A stretch of DNA of 64,000 nucleotides from NCBI RefSeq assembly GCF_007747795.1, contig NZ_CP036275.1, forward strand, positions 3,024,853 to 3,088,852, written 5' to 3'. The translations under genes were made by a program, and so were the position numbers. Below, piece after piece: positions 11,390-20,493 of this stretch; within the stretch, counting starts at the first letter, position 1, and each line of letters opens with the position of its first letter. This DNA comes from Maioricimonas rarisocia. GTDB lineage: Bacteria > Planctomycetota > Planctomycetia > Planctomycetales > Planctomycetaceae. Under the pieces are notes generated by a model. The model was given only the letters and a program-made list of their open reading frames with translations, was not told where the DNA came from and did no database searches.

Positions 11390-12874
11390 TCAGCGGTCCA
11401 GGGCCGGCATTGGTGACAGACCCATCGCGGCCCGGCATGTGTTCAGCACGTGTGCCGGGCCGATTTGCTGCGCCTGTGCCGCCCACGCGTCGGCTGCTTC
11501 TTTCAGTGCTTCTGCCGGTGTCGCGTCATCCTCGAACACCCGGTGAACCGCTTCTGCGAGCAGGTGTGCGAAGACTTCCCGCTGCGGCAGGGCGATGTCG
11601 AGAACGACGCGCGGTTCGCGCAGGCTGGCAGCGACGGCATCACTGAACTGTGTCTGCTCCAGCCCATGCAGGATGCCCATTCGCGACGCGAACAGGCCGG
11701 ACTGCGATGCCCGGCACAATGTCCAGTAGTCGCCGCGAAAGCCGTTGTCCCGCTCTGCCGCTTCGATCGTCTCCCACAGATTCCAGGAGGCCTGCCGGAG
11801 TTCTTCGCCGGCCGATCTCGCGACGCAGACCGTATAGCCCCCCTGCCCGACGACCGTCACCCGGTTGAGCGTCTGGTCCAGCGGCTGCCACTCGCCCGTT
11901 TCGTGGTCGAAGGCTTCGTTCGATCCTGGAAGAGGCACCGCGGCGAGTCGGATCCCCTCCGGACGCGTGGCTCCTGCTTGCGGAGCCTGTCCCTGGCCCG
12001 TGGAGACCGGACCGGTCGAAACTGCCATGGCTGCCTCGCCTGCGATCAGTGCCGTCCAGCAGGCGTCACGCGACAAGAGCTGCAGCTGCCCCGGCTCGGC
12101 CCGGCGGGAATCGACGACACGCTGCAATGTGCGGACGAATGGTTCGCGGTCGATCAGCGGTTCGCCGGTGCTGACGTCGAGATAGAACGAGAAGTTGTCC
12201 GGATGAAGGGCAGACGAGGCCGCACGGGCCATCAGCATCGTTGCGGCAAAATCACCTTCCCACGGCTCTGCGGCAAACGCTCCATCGCCCCACTCGGCGA
12301 TCGAGGCGACCAGTGCGTCGTACTCTTCCCATGTGCGAGGTGGCTGCAGCTCTGCCCTCTCGAACAGGTCGGCCCGGTACCATAGCAGCAGGGGCGGAGC
12401 CGCGAGCGGCAGGTTTGTCGTTCGCTCCTGCGGAGCCGCGACACCGCGGCGGAGTCCGTCGAACAGTTCCTGCCAGGGGGATTGCGGGCTGCGGGCCACC
12501 TCCTCGGGAACGGTGGCGACGATTCCGGCCTGCATCAGGTCCGGCAGGCTCAGCAGCGGCAGCACGAGCAGTCCTGGCGTCTCCGCGACGACCGGTTCGA
12601 TGCTGGCGGGGTTGGCATTCTCCAGCGTGTTCCGCACGCAGTTCGCGCCGGTGGCGGCTTCCCACTCGGAAATCGCCAGATCCCAGGTGGTCGATTCCCC
12701 GACCGTGCCTACAACCGTCAGAGTGATCTCTTCACCGGCCAGGGACGGTACGGCTGGCTCCTGAGGCGCTTGAGTCGAGTTGCCACCCGGGCACCCGGCC
12801 AGCAGTAGTCCCATCAGGACGTAAAGACCGGCCATTCGCCGGAGAAGCGTTGCGTTGCGGGTCGGCGATAACAC
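11390..12874 (-). CDS. Extracellular solute-binding lipoprotein (ABC sugar-type SBP)
   Basis: A 494-residue lipoprotein with a lipobox LLLAGC (Cys28). The mature part has the shape of family 1 substrate-binding proteins: ITLTVVGTVGESTTWDLAISEWEAATG near the start, a central GEAAMAVSTGPVSTG segment, and a late AVPLPGSNEAF. This suggests a periplasmic or surface receptor for a carbohydrate-like solute. No permease or ATPase gene is adjacent, so it is an orphan receptor or works with a distant transporter. It is transcribed convergently with rpmA and divergently from the DUF1559 gene at 13263. An internal ATG at 12832 would give a shorter signal but is less likely. Confidence 0.75.
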   Translation of the reverse strand: MLSPTRNATLLRRMAGLYVLMGLLLAGCPGGNSTQAPQEPAVPSLAGEEITLTVVGTVGESTTWDLAISEWEAATGANCVRNTLENANPASIEPVVAETPGLLVLPLLSLPDLMQAGIVATVPEEVARSPQSPWQELFDGLRRGVAAPQERTTNLPLAAPPLLLWYRADLFERAELQPPRTWEEYDALVASIAEWGDGAFAAEPWEGDFAATMLMARAASSALHPDNFSFYLDVSTGEPLIDREPFVRTLQRVVDSRRAEPGQLQLLSRDACWTALIAGEAAMAVSTGPVSTGQGQAPQAGATRPEGIRLAAVPLPGSNEAFDHETGEWQPLDQTLNRVTVVGQGGYTVCVARSAGEELRQASWNLWETIEAAERDNGFRGDYWTLCRASQSGLFASRMGILHGLEQTQFSDAVAASLREPRVVLDIALPQREVFAHLLAEAVHRVFEDDATPAEALKEAADAWAAQAQQIGPAHVLNTCRAAMGLSPMPALDR

Positions 12875-13262
12875 GATGGTTGGGTTCCGAGGTAGCGGTC
12901 TGAAGCTGATCGTCCGGTGCCGAGCATGCTGCTGTCATTACCGGCCGGCCTGTCCCGGCACAACTGGCAGGCTACTTAACCGGGATCGGATCGACAAATC
13001 TACGGGGCATTCCGTCGGAACCCAACGGTATTCGACCGGTGAGACCGGGGCATAGCGTGATTACGCGAAGATAGTTGTTGCCCGACCGTTAAGAACGTGC
13101 GAGGATCGAATTGCGGTACACATCCTCGAGTTTCACTCAACCGACGCTTTAACGCCATTCGTTTGTGGCGGGCTAATCCATACCTGAAGCGGGTCTTCGA
13201 TCGTCTCCATCTGGAGATCGTAGTCACCTGTCTTTCACATCATCAGGTAAAGGGAGATTGCC
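12875..13262. other. Divergent intergenic spacer
   Basis: A 388-bp spacer between the solute-binding lipoprotein (-) and a DUF1559 gene (+). It must hold both promoters, but I see no convincing -35/-10 pair. A GGGAG-type ribosome site lies 6-8 nt before the ATG at 13263. No repeat or RNA gene was recognised. Confidence 0.4.
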
Positions 13263-14324
13263 ATGGTTCGTCTTCGTTGTGGACGTCGGGGGTTTACCCT
13301 CATCGAGTTGCTCGTCGTGATCGCCATTATCGCGATCCTCATTGCGTTGCTGCTTCCGGCGGTGCAGCAGGCCCGCGAAGCGGCCCGACGCTCGCAGTGC
13401 AAGAACAATCTCAAGCAGTTTGGTCTGGCACTGCACAATTACCACGACACGTACAATATGTTCCCCCGTTTCGTGCAGGGGTCCCGGTACGACGGGCAGG
13501 GTGACGGTTGGCGGAGCTTCAGTGCGCATGCCATGGTCCTTCCCTACATTGATCAGGCCCCGCTGTACAACCAGATCAACTTCAACATCAACGCCTGCTG
13601 CCACAACGGCGGATACTCGGGATCGCCGGACACGAATGATCCGCTTCTCAACGACAAGCGTCTGACCGTCTTTGTCTGCCCCTCGGACAGTCCTCCGCAG
13701 AACATGGGGGCGCCGAATAACTATGCCGTCTGCATGGGCCCCAATACCGGCTTCGATGCCGATGTCAACCAGGGACAGCAGAACGGCATGTTCAACCGGC
13801 ATCAGTGGATCAACATCTCTGCAGTGACGGACGGCACGTCCAACACATTCGCAGTCAGCGAACTGATCACGACCGATCAGGGAGGCCAGGTGGGGAGCCA
13901 GACCGAACTGGCACGGATTCGCAATGGTCAGAGCGTGAAGCCCGAGTACAACAATCCCCGCGCCTGGGGACTGGCGACTGCGCCGATCACCAAAGCGGAC
14001 GTCGACGGCTGGGGACAGGCCTGTGCGGCGATCACGTCGATCAACGGTAATCGTGTAGGGGACAAATGGTTCCACGGTGAGCCGGCCCGCACAGCCTACA
14101 ACACGCTGCTGACCCCGAATTCGAACTTCCCCAACTGTTCCTTCCACTGTAGCGGCTGCCATCCCGATGGCGGCGGTCTCTACCCGGCCCGCAGCAAGCA
14201 TGAAGGTGGTGTGCACTCGCTGCTCGGCGACGGAGCCGTCCGGTTCATCAGCGAAAACATCGACTGGGGAACCTACCAGGCGCTCGGTGGCCGCAACGAT
14301 GGCGTGCCGGTTGGCGAGTTCTGA
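13263..14324 (+). CDS. DUF1559 prepilin-like protein with H-x9-DG motif
   Basis: A 353-residue planctomycete DUF1559 protein. The N-terminus [16 protein letters not shown] is a class III (type IV) prepilin cleavage/methylation signal: processing after Gly, Glu at +5, then a hydrophobic helix. The [18 protein letters not shown] segment is the invariant family core. Near the C-terminus [12 protein letters not shown] fits the H-x9-DG motif, followed by VRFISENID, and the protein ends in GEF. These proteins are thought to be pseudopilins or surface-fibre components, with no established function. It is the first of three paralogues in the window and precedes a small lipoprotein and the TPR/ASPIC pair on the same strand. 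Confidence 0.9.
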   Translation: MVRLRCGRRGFTLIELLVVIAIIAILIALLLPAVQQAREAARRSQCKNNLKQFGLALHNYHDTYNMFPRFVQGSRYDGQGDGWRSFSAHAMVLPYIDQAPLYNQINFNINACCHNGGYSGSPDTNDPLLNDKRLTVFVCPSDSPPQNMGAPNNYAVCMGPNTGFDADVNQGQQNGMFNRHQWINISAVTDGTSNTFAVSELITTDQGGQVGSQTELARIRNGQSVKPEYNNPRAWGLATAPITKADVDGWGQACAAITSINGNRVGDKWFHGEPARTAYNTLLTPNSNFPNCSFHCSGCHPDGGGLYPARSKHEGGVHSLLGDGAVRFISENIDWGTYQALGGRNDGVPVGEF

Positions 14325-14484
14325 ATCGGCTGATTCCGGCGGGACGCGGTGAGCTGACGCCCGAGGGGACGTCGGCCACCTCCGTCTTGCACTCTTTCTG
14401 CAGCAGGCCGGAGCCGGGTGATGTTTCCTGGCTCCGCGCCGGTTGCTGCCCTGTTCTCACAACGTCTTTTACGGGAATCCCCCG

Positions 14485-14841
14485 ATGGGTCATCTCAAGC
14501 AGTTGCGCGGCGTCGTCCTGTTGTTCGTGGCACCCTGCGTTCTTTTGTGGGCGGGTTGCACGGGACAGTCGACATCGCCACCATCAGAGTACGAAGATAC
14601 GGCCGAACAGGTGCTCTCCTCCAAGGCGGAACTGAAGGAGCGTCTGGAGTTCGTTGCCGAGAGCGGCTTCGCCGGAAGCGGCCTGGCCGGGATCCAGAAC
14701 GGCATCGAGCAGCTTCGGTCGACCGATGCTGCACTGGCGGATTCGCTTTCGACGAGTCTGCAGCAGCTCGAGGCGGCTGATGCCGCAGGCAACGGGGCAA
14801 AGGTGAAGCAGATTGCCAAACAGATGGCGGCCAAGTTGTAG
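14485..14841 (+). CDS. Small lipoprotein of unknown function
   Basis: A 118-residue predicted lipoprotein. The start at 14485 gives a short basic leader, a hydrophobic stretch VVLLFVAPCVLLW and a lipobox-like WAGC. The mature part is helical and Lys/Glu/Gln-rich (EDTAEQVLSSKAELKERLE, then a C-terminal KVKQIAKQMAAKL) and contains no known domain. The stop codon ends one base before the start region of the TPR gene (ATG at 14843), which suggests translational linkage. Taken with the DUF1559 gene upstream and the TPR and ASPIC genes downstream, this looks like a four-gene envelope operon. An earlier in-frame ATG at 14443 is judged unlikely because it displaces the signal peptide. Confidence 0.7.
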   Translation: MGHLKQLRGVVLLFVAPCVLLWAGCTGQSTSPPSEYEDTAEQVLSSKAELKERLEFVAESGFAGSGLAGIQNGIEQLRSTDAALADSLSTSLQQLEAADAAGNGAKVKQIAKQMAAKL

Positions 14842-14842
14842 G

Positions 14843-16213
14843 ATGACTGTCGATACGGCCGAGCCCGTCATACCGACGCGTCGACGGGCGCGCTACTGGC
14901 TGTTCGGCCTTCTGTTGCTGGCGGGCGCTGGTGGTCTGCTGTGGGGATCGCGCGGTCTGGCGCATCTGGCTCTCTGGCGGGGCCGCGAGGCGGCTCGCAA
15001 TCACGACTGGCGAACGGCTGAGTCATGGCTGGCCGAAGCGCAATCGTGGCATCCGCTCGGGGGCGAGAGTACGTTCGCATGGGCGCGGCTGAACCGCCGT
15101 CTCGGGCGGATCGACGTCATGAGCAGCGCGCTGCAGGACGCCGCCGATGCCGGCTTCAGTCCCCGGAAGCTGCAGCGCGAGGTCTGGCTGGCCGAAGCGC
15201 AGTCCGGACGAATGCAGAGTCTGGATGCGAAGCTGGGAAATCTGCTCGTGGCCGGCGAAGATCTGCCGGCGATCTGCGAAGCATATGTACTCGGCTGCCT
15301 GCTGAACTACCGCCTCAACGATGCGCTGCGACTGCTGGACCTGTGGCAGGCGGACTTTCCGGACGACCCGCAGCCCCACTACCTCCGGGGGAGGCTGATC
15401 GAGCACAGCACCGACTTCGAAGGTGCCGCCAACGAGTATCGTCGCGCTGTCGAACTGGCCTCCGGGCACGGGGCGGCAACATACAATCTTGGCCGTGCTC
15501 TCCTCGCGCTTCAAAATACCAAAGAGGCGTTGCGGGCTTACGAGCAGGCGACTCCGATCCTGTACGCACCCCAGCCGGGACTGGTCGGTCAGGCTCACTG
15601 TCTGCGACTGCTGGGGCGACTCGATGAAGCACGGAGTCGGCTCGACGAGGCGCTGGCCTCTCCTGCAGACGATCCCGAAGTCGCCTGGCGGCTGGCCGGC
15701 GAACCGGTCGATGCCGCGGCCAGTCGCGTTCCCGCCGAGTACGGTCACGTCGAACTGGCTGCCGAGAATTACCCGGAAGCGGAGAAATGGCTGCGGCAGG
15801 CATTAGAGGCCGATCCTCATGGTTGGCGGAACCGCTACTCGCTGGCGACCGCCTTGCGGCAGCAGGGGAAGACCGAAGAGGCGGCCGCTCACAGCGAGCG
15901 TGTCGAAGCCACAAAGCAGGCACTTGCTGAATGCGATCGGCTGATCGTCAAACTGCGGAAGGTTCCGGATGACGTGGAGGCACGGTTTACGCTCGGCAGG
16001 ACATTCCTGCAACACGTCTCCGAGAAACAGGGAGTGGTCTGGCTCCGCAGTGTTCTCGACCACGATCCGCAGCACCAGCCGACACACCGACTCCTTGCCG
16101 ATTTCTATCGCGACCATGCCGACGAAAATCCCGAGTTCGCAGCTCTGGCCGACTACCACCGCAGGCAGCTTCAAGCCGATCAGGAACCGCAGGATGTCAC
16201 GGAAGACGAGTAA
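14843..16213 (+). CDS. Membrane-anchored TPR protein
   Basis: A 456-residue protein with one N-terminal transmembrane helix (about residues 17-37, YWLFGLLLLAGAGGLLWG) and then a long helical repeat region. Tetratricopeptide-like units are visible, for example HYLRGRLIEHSTDFEGAANEY, YNLGRALLALQNTKEALRAY and NYPEAEKWLRQALEADPHG. TPR domains are protein-protein scaffolds. The start lies one base after the stop of the lipoprotein gene, and the end overlaps the ASPIC/FG-GAP gene by 20 bp. TPR plus ASPIC/FG-GAP (CRTAC1-like) is a recurrent planctomycete gene pair, so the two products probably form a complex at the outer face of the cytoplasmic membrane; that is inference. Confidence 0.85.
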   Translation: MTVDTAEPVIPTRRRARYWLFGLLLLAGAGGLLWGSRGLAHLALWRGREAARNHDWRTAESWLAEAQSWHPLGGESTFAWARLNRRLGRIDVMSSALQDAADAGFSPRKLQREVWLAEAQSGRMQSLDAKLGNLLVAGEDLPAICEAYVLGCLLNYRLNDALRLLDLWQADFPDDPQPHYLRGRLIEHSTDFEGAANEYRRAVELASGHGAATYNLGRALLALQNTKEALRAYEQATPILYAPQPGLVGQAHCLRLLGRLDEARSRLDEALASPADDPEVAWRLAGEPVDAAASRVPAEYGHVELAAENYPEAEKWLRQALEADPHGWRNRYSLATALRQQGKTEEAAAHSERVEATKQALAECDRLIVKLRKVPDDVEARFTLGRTFLQHVSEKQGVVWLRSVLDHDPQHQPTHRLLADFYRDHADENPEFAALADYHRRQLQADQEPQDVTEDE

Positions 16214-17969
16214 GTCCGGTGCGGCACGTACGTGGACCGCTGTCGGACTGTTGATGCTGCTGCTGACCGGCTGCGGCAGCGGTGGTGGCGACACCGCACC
16301 TCAGGAATCCGATCCGCAGGCAGAGGCAACAGACGCTGCCGAAACGCCGCTCCAGTTCGTCGACGAGACCTCCCGCCTGAGACCGGTTCCGGCATATGAG
16401 AACGGCGAAACGGCCGGCCGCAATTCGATCGTCGAATCACTCGGCGGCGGCGTTGGTCTGGTCGACTTCGACGTCGACGGTCGGCTGGATGTCTGCTTTC
16501 CCGGTGGCGGGCTGTTTGAAGGCAACTCGCTGGTTGGTCTTCCAACGTCACTGCTGCGGCAGACCGCCAATGGAACCTTCGAGAACGTGAGCGGTATTTC
16601 GCGCATTGATGCCGCGGGGTATTACTCACACGGCTGCAGCGTGGCGGACTACGATGCCGATGGATTCGCCGACGTGCTGATCACCGGTTATGGCGGCTTG
16701 GAACTGTGGCGCAATCTCGGTGACGGGACCTTCGAGCGTGCAGCCGAGACTGCCGGGCTGATCGATCCGTCCTGGAGTTCAAGCGCCGCGTGGGGGGACC
16801 TCGATGGCGATGGTCACCTCGATCTCTACGTCGCCCACTATGTCAACTGGTCGTTCGAGAACGATCCGGCCTGTTACGGCCCGGGCGGCAAGCGTGATGT
16901 GTGTGCTCCCCGGGACTTCGACGGTCTGGACGATACGGTCTTCCTCAGCAACGGCGACGGCACGTTCCGCGACGGCTCCGAAGAGGTCGGTCTCGTTCCG
17001 GAAGGAAAGGGACTGGGAGTATTGCTGGCCGACCTCGACCACAACGGGGCGCTCGATGCCTACGTGGCCAACGACACGACCAACAACTTTCTGTACCTGA
17101 ATGATGGCAGCGGGCAACTCGAGGAACGGGGCGTCCTGAGCGGCACGGCGGTCGATGCCCTGGCGAACGCCAACGGCAGCATGGGGCTGGTGCTGACGGA
17201 CTTCAATCTCGATGGCCGGTCGGATCTGTGGGTTGCCAACTACGAAGACGAGAATTTCGCCCTCTACCGCAACGACGGGGGTGGCAACTTCCTGTATTTC
17301 AGCACGCAGGCGGAGCTGAATCTGCTGGGGACACTTTTCGTCGCGTTCGGGTGCGTACCGGGTGACTTCGACCTGGACGGAGACGAAGATGTCGCCGTCG
17401 CCAATGGCCATGTCGTTCACATCCCCCGGAATGCTCCGCTGAGGCAGCAACCGCTGATGATGGTCAACGACGCCGGCGATCGGTTCGAGCGTGTCATGCC
17501 GGCCGGCAGCGACTACTTCGAACAGCAGCATCCGGGACGCGGCCTGGCCACCGGCGATCTCAACGGGAATGGCCTGCTCGATCTGGTGTTCACCAACATT
17601 CGCGAGGCCCCTGCCCTGCTCCTCAATGAGTCCCAGGTTGCGGGAGAGTCACTGCAACTGCGACTCGTTGGCCGGGCGAGCAACCGGACTGCGATCGGAG
17701 CGCGGATTGAACTCAAGACTCCAGCGGGGACGTTGCTGCGACACGTCGTCGGTGGCGGAAGCTATCTGTCCTCCAGTGACCGGACGCTGCACTTCGGGAT
17801 CCCCGAGGGGGCGACGGTCGAAGAGGCGGTGATCCACTGGTCCGGCGGGCATGTCGACCGGGTCGGTGTGGACGCCCTCACTTCAGAATCGCAACACCGA
17901 TTGTTGGTGATCGTCGAGGGGAGGGACGATGAGCCGGCGGAGATCGTTGAGCTTCCCCGCGTTCGCTGA
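16194..17969 (+). CDS. ASPIC/UnbV and FG-GAP (CRTAC1-like) lipoprotein
   Basis: A 591-residue lipoprotein. The N-terminus carries a hydrophobic segment and lipobox LLTGC (Cys27). Several FG-GAP/VCBS blades follow, each with a DxDxDG calcium-type loop: FDVDGRLDV, YDADGFADV, LDGDGHLDL, FNLDGRSDL and FDLDGDEDV. The C-terminal 70 residues form the ASPIC/UnbV domain (NRTAIGARIELKT, then HFGIPEGATVEEAVIHW). These proteins are predicted integrin-like or cartilage acidic protein-like surface propellers. The ATG at 16194 lies inside the end of the TPR gene (20-bp overlap), indicating translational coupling. In-frame codons farther upstream (from 15969) are shadow sequence of the TPR gene. Confidence 0.88.
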   Translation: MSRKTSKSGAARTWTAVGLLMLLLTGCGSGGGDTAPQESDPQAEATDAAETPLQFVDETSRLRPVPAYENGETAGRNSIVESLGGGVGLVDFDVDGRLDVCFPGGGLFEGNSLVGLPTSLLRQTANGTFENVSGISRIDAAGYYSHGCSVADYDADGFADVLITGYGGLELWRNLGDGTFERAAETAGLIDPSWSSSAAWGDLDGDGHLDLYVAHYVNWSFENDPACYGPGGKRDVCAPRDFDGLDDTVFLSNGDGTFRDGSEEVGLVPEGKGLGVLLADLDHNGALDAYVANDTTNNFLYLNDGSGQLEERGVLSGTAVDALANANGSMGLVLTDFNLDGRSDLWVANYEDENFALYRNDGGGNFLYFSTQAELNLLGTLFVAFGCVPGDFDLDGDEDVAVANGHVVHIPRNAPLRQQPLMMVNDAGDRFERVMPAGSDYFEQQHPGRGLATGDLNGNGLLDLVFTNIREAPALLLNESQVAGESLQLRLVGRASNRTAIGARIELKTPAGTLLRHVVGGGSYLSSSDRTLHFGIPEGATVEEAVIHWSGGHVDRVGVDALTSESQHRLLVIVEGRDDEPAEIVELPRVR

Positions 17970-18044
17970 GACGGTTTCGCTCGACGGTCATGGAGCCGCC
18001 GGTGTGTGCCACTGGCACTGCCATCCCGGCAGGGCCGGCCGGTG

Positions 18045-18294
18045 CATGCAGACAAGCAGAGCTTGAGCGCCCCACCACATTCAGTCAGGTGGGGCAGGCA
18101 TTCCTGCCTGCCCGTCAAGCGGCTCACGACGTTGTACTCGCTCGCATCAGCCCGCGGTTCCAGCTCCGCCTGACGGAGACCTGGCCAGTTCCAAAGTGTT
18201 GCCTCGTGTCGCTGCGCGACCCCGGTTGGCGAGCAACCGGGGCTACCCCTCCAACCCGCTTGCGACGATGAAAAGGCAGACAGGAATGTCTGCC
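18045..18294 (+). repeat. Composite repeat unit, copy A
   Basis: A block carrying hairpins 1, 2 and 3 in order. Over about 225 bp it is nearly identical to 20617-20850: by eye I count about eight substitutions, roughly 96 percent identity. Immediately before hairpin 1 lies CCCCACC (18070-18076), which can pair with GGTGGGG (18088-18094). That second stem overlaps the left arm of hairpin 1, so the two structures are mutually exclusive. Confidence 0.8.
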
Positions 18295-18972
18295 CCACTT
18301 ACGCGCGGCAGCATTTCAGGAACACGTGGGGCGCTTCCCCGCGGCTGCGGTTGGCTGCCCCAGCAGACGCACGCGGGCAAGCAGAGTTGCAGCGATCCTC
18401 CATATTCAGCCAGGTGGGGCAGGCATTCCTGCCTGCCCGTGGGGCGACTCCGCATGTCACTCATTCCGCGGTATTAATGCGTCGTTCAGGCTTCGCCTGA
18501 CGCACACCTGCTGTTCCGGCTGGCCAGTCCCAGTGCATTGCCTCCTGTCGCTGCGCGACCCCGGTTGGCGAGCAACCGGGGCTACCCGTTCCGAGCTGCT
18601 TGCGATGATGAAAAGGCAGACAGGAATGTCTGCCCCACTGACGCGCGGCGGCCTTACTCGAACACGAGTGGCGTTTCCTTACGGCTGAGATTGGCTGCCC
18701 CTGCGGTGCATGCGGACAAGCAGAGCTTCAGCGACCCACGGCATTCAGCCAGGTGGGGCAGGCATTCCTGCCTGCCCTGATGCTCACCGGCCAGGCAACT
18801 CCGGAACTGCTGCAGAGTGCCGTAGGGCCGGTTCCAACCGGCCGGGCGTGAATCTGCTCCACGAATCCATACGGAGAAAGAGCCCCTCTGGCGGAAAGCG
18901 ATTCCGGGGGCTGCACTCGCTGCGCTCATTGCGACCGCGGTGACCCGGTGAGCGTGTGAGACAGATCGGGAT

Positions 18973-18998
18973 GGTGGGTTACGCTTCGCTAACCCACC
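18973..18998. repeat. GGTGGGTTA/TAACCCACC hairpin
   Basis: Perfect 9-bp arms around an 8-base centre, CGCTTCGC. The word GTGGGTTACG...TAACCCACCCTAC is a hairpin type I have seen dispersed in many unrelated bacterial genomes; that is background knowledge, not derived here. Confidence 0.6.
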
Positions 18999-19087
18999 CT
19001 ACTGCATTAGTCACGGTGATCCGGGCCGCGGCCAACCAACCTTGATGTCAGAACCCGCGCGGCCCGCAGCTTCGGGTGAACGGCTTG

Positions 19088-19636
19088 TTATGCCTCTCCG
19101 TCCAGCAAGCGTCGCCATTGATAGTGACAGCCCGCCCAAGCCAGGGACGACATCAGCAGAAAGATCGCGGCTACGGCGATGTATGGGATCGCCGAAACTT
19201 CAAACTTGATCAGACAACTGAGGATCATCAACGCAGACATCACGGCGTACGACGCTGCCAGCATTGTCGCCGGATAAAGCCAGCCAACGACAGTGACGCG
19301 TTGAAGTGTGGAATGCAATCCGTGTGCATGTGCGAACTGTACCGACCGAACCCAGAGCATTGTTGACAGGAGCAGTGCGGCTGCGACTCCGGCAATCCGA
19401 TAGCCACTGAAAGACGTCGATGCGAACTGGAAATGCGAGATCGCGGCAACGAGCAATGCTGCGGGCAGAAGGCCTGCTGCGTCACCGGCGTGGATGCATC
19501 GACGCGCCTGGGTCGTCTCAGACGGCACAGTCGAGAAAAGATAGTCGTCCGCCCACAGCGGCACAAATGCGATCAGACACAGTGCCGGGCCAAGCGCGAG
19601 GGAGAGAGCAAATGCGTCTGTGAACTCAGCGGTCAT
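19088..19636 (-). CDS. Hypothetical multispanning membrane protein
   Basis: A 182-residue protein with about five hydrophobic helices: SLALGPALCLIAFVPLWA, GLLPAALLVAAISHF, IAGVAAALLLSTMLW, TMLAASYAVMSALMILSC and IPYIAVAAIFLLMSSLAWAG. No family motif was recognised. A soluble loop follows the first helix (TVPSETTQARRCIHAGD). The start at 19636 (MTAEF) is preferred, with MRKDG at 19654 and the first codon at 19669 as alternatives. It sits on the minus strand inside the repeat-rich zone, between the hairpin array and the HEAT-repeat gene, an area that looks like accessory DNA. Confidence 0.6.
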   Translation of the reverse strand: MTAEFTDAFALSLALGPALCLIAFVPLWADDYLFSTVPSETTQARRCIHAGDAAGLLPAALLVAAISHFQFASTSFSGYRIAGVAAALLLSTMLWVRSVQFAHAHGLHSTLQRVTVVGWLYPATMLAASYAVMSALMILSCLIKFEVSAIPYIAVAAIFLLMSSLAWAGCHYQWRRLLDGEA

Positions 19637-19757
19637 CGGGCCGTCCTTACGCATAGCGCTAGCGACCACCGGGGCAGAGCACCCACCACCCAGGGTGAAG
19701 AATCACTGCGCGCTGCAAGAGTCGCGATCACACACGCGGCAATTGCTCCGAATGTCA

Positions 19758-20339
19758 TCAGTCAGTCTCTCCGGCCTGCAGGCATTTGCTCGCAGCGGTT
19801 CGCACAATTCTACTTCTGTCCTTTGTTGCCTTCCGGAGCAACGCGAAGACTTCCGGATTGGAAGGATCAATGCTGGCCGCCGCCACGACTGCAGCCTTTC
19901 GAACTTTGGCATCGGCGCTATCGAAAAGTGGCTTCACCTGGTCGATTGCAGTCTTCGCCTCGCCGCCGATGAACGCGAGCACGCGGAGGGCATCCCGGCA
20001 ACACTCGGGGCCGCTCAGCGTCGAGGCCAGGGGATGCACGCACACGTCAGGGATCGTGTGTGCAATCTGTCCGAGAGCCAGAACCGCCAGTCGTCGGGTT
20101 AATGGATCTTCAGTTCGAGTCAGTTCCGCGACACGCTGGGCGGCCGGGGCAGCGGGCGTCCCAATGCGGAACAGCGCCCGGAGTGCCTCCTGCCTGATCT
20201 CGGGGGCATTGCTGTCGAGCAACTTCGCCAGTTGGGGGACGACGCGATCGGCGTCAGGCTGCGACCACCGGCACCGATAGAGCAGCGCCCAGTCGTCGGC
20301 GTTGAGTTGATCAAGAATCGCCTGCTCGTCGGTGGTCAT
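19758..20339 (-). CDS. HEAT-repeat protein
   Basis: A 193-residue soluble alpha-helical repeat protein, with no signal peptide. Helical HEAT/PBS-lyase-type pairs recur: VVPQLAKLLDSNAPEIRQEALRAL, then RVAELTRTEDPLTRRLAVLALGQI, then QVKPLFDSADAKVRKAAVVAAASI, then LLRKATKDRSRIVRTAASKCL. Proteins of this size act as scaffolds or binding platforms. No enzymatic motif is present. It lies next to the unknown membrane protein gene on the same strand and just downstream of the 441-bp inverted-repeat element, but no regulatory signal could be identified. Confidence 0.75.
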   Translation of the reverse strand: MTTDEQAILDQLNADDWALLYRCRWSQPDADRVVPQLAKLLDSNAPEIRQEALRALFRIGTPAAPAAQRVAELTRTEDPLTRRLAVLALGQIAHTIPDVCVHPLASTLSGPECCRDALRVLAFIGGEAKTAIDQVKPLFDSADAKVRKAAVVAAASIDPSNPEVFALLRKATKDRSRIVRTAASKCLQAGETD

Positions 20340-20493
20340 GACTCTGATTGGCGAACCAGTTCCTGTGTCAACAATTCATGTTGAGAATACGCCCCGCAGT
20401 TGGGGCGTTCAATGTCAGGCGTGGAGTGGAAAGACATCGAAATCTGTTGCGCGGAGTGACCGGGCAATTCTTGCGCGGCACACTGCTGCCTTA

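Larger units (their letters stand above)
17970..19087. repeat. Hairpin-rich intergenic repeat array (copies A-C)
   Basis: A 1.1-kb gene-free zone built of recurring perfect hairpins. Hairpin type 1 (GGGCAGGCA/TGCCTGCCC, loop TTCC) is at 18092-18113, 18417-18438 and 18756-18777. Type 2 (CCCCGGTTG/CAACCGGGG, loop GCGAG) is at 18220-18242 and 18559-18581. Type 3 (GGCAGACA/TGTCTGCC, loop GGAA) is at 18275-18294 and 18615-18634. Single hairpins of other types also occur: CAGGC/GCCTG around TTC at about 18488-18500, GGCCGGTT/AACCGGCC at 18826-18843, and GGTGGGTTA/TAACCCACC at 18973-18998. Apparent reading frames across this zone are artefacts of the repeats. The array resembles REP/BIME-type sequence; no transposase is present. 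Confidence 0.85.

Noticed and set aside
18326-18943. Several short open frames across the hairpin array, with words like GQAGIPAC or RQECLPHL
   Set aside because: They are translations of the repeated hairpins in several frames, not independent proteins. The same words reappear wherever the hairpins occur.
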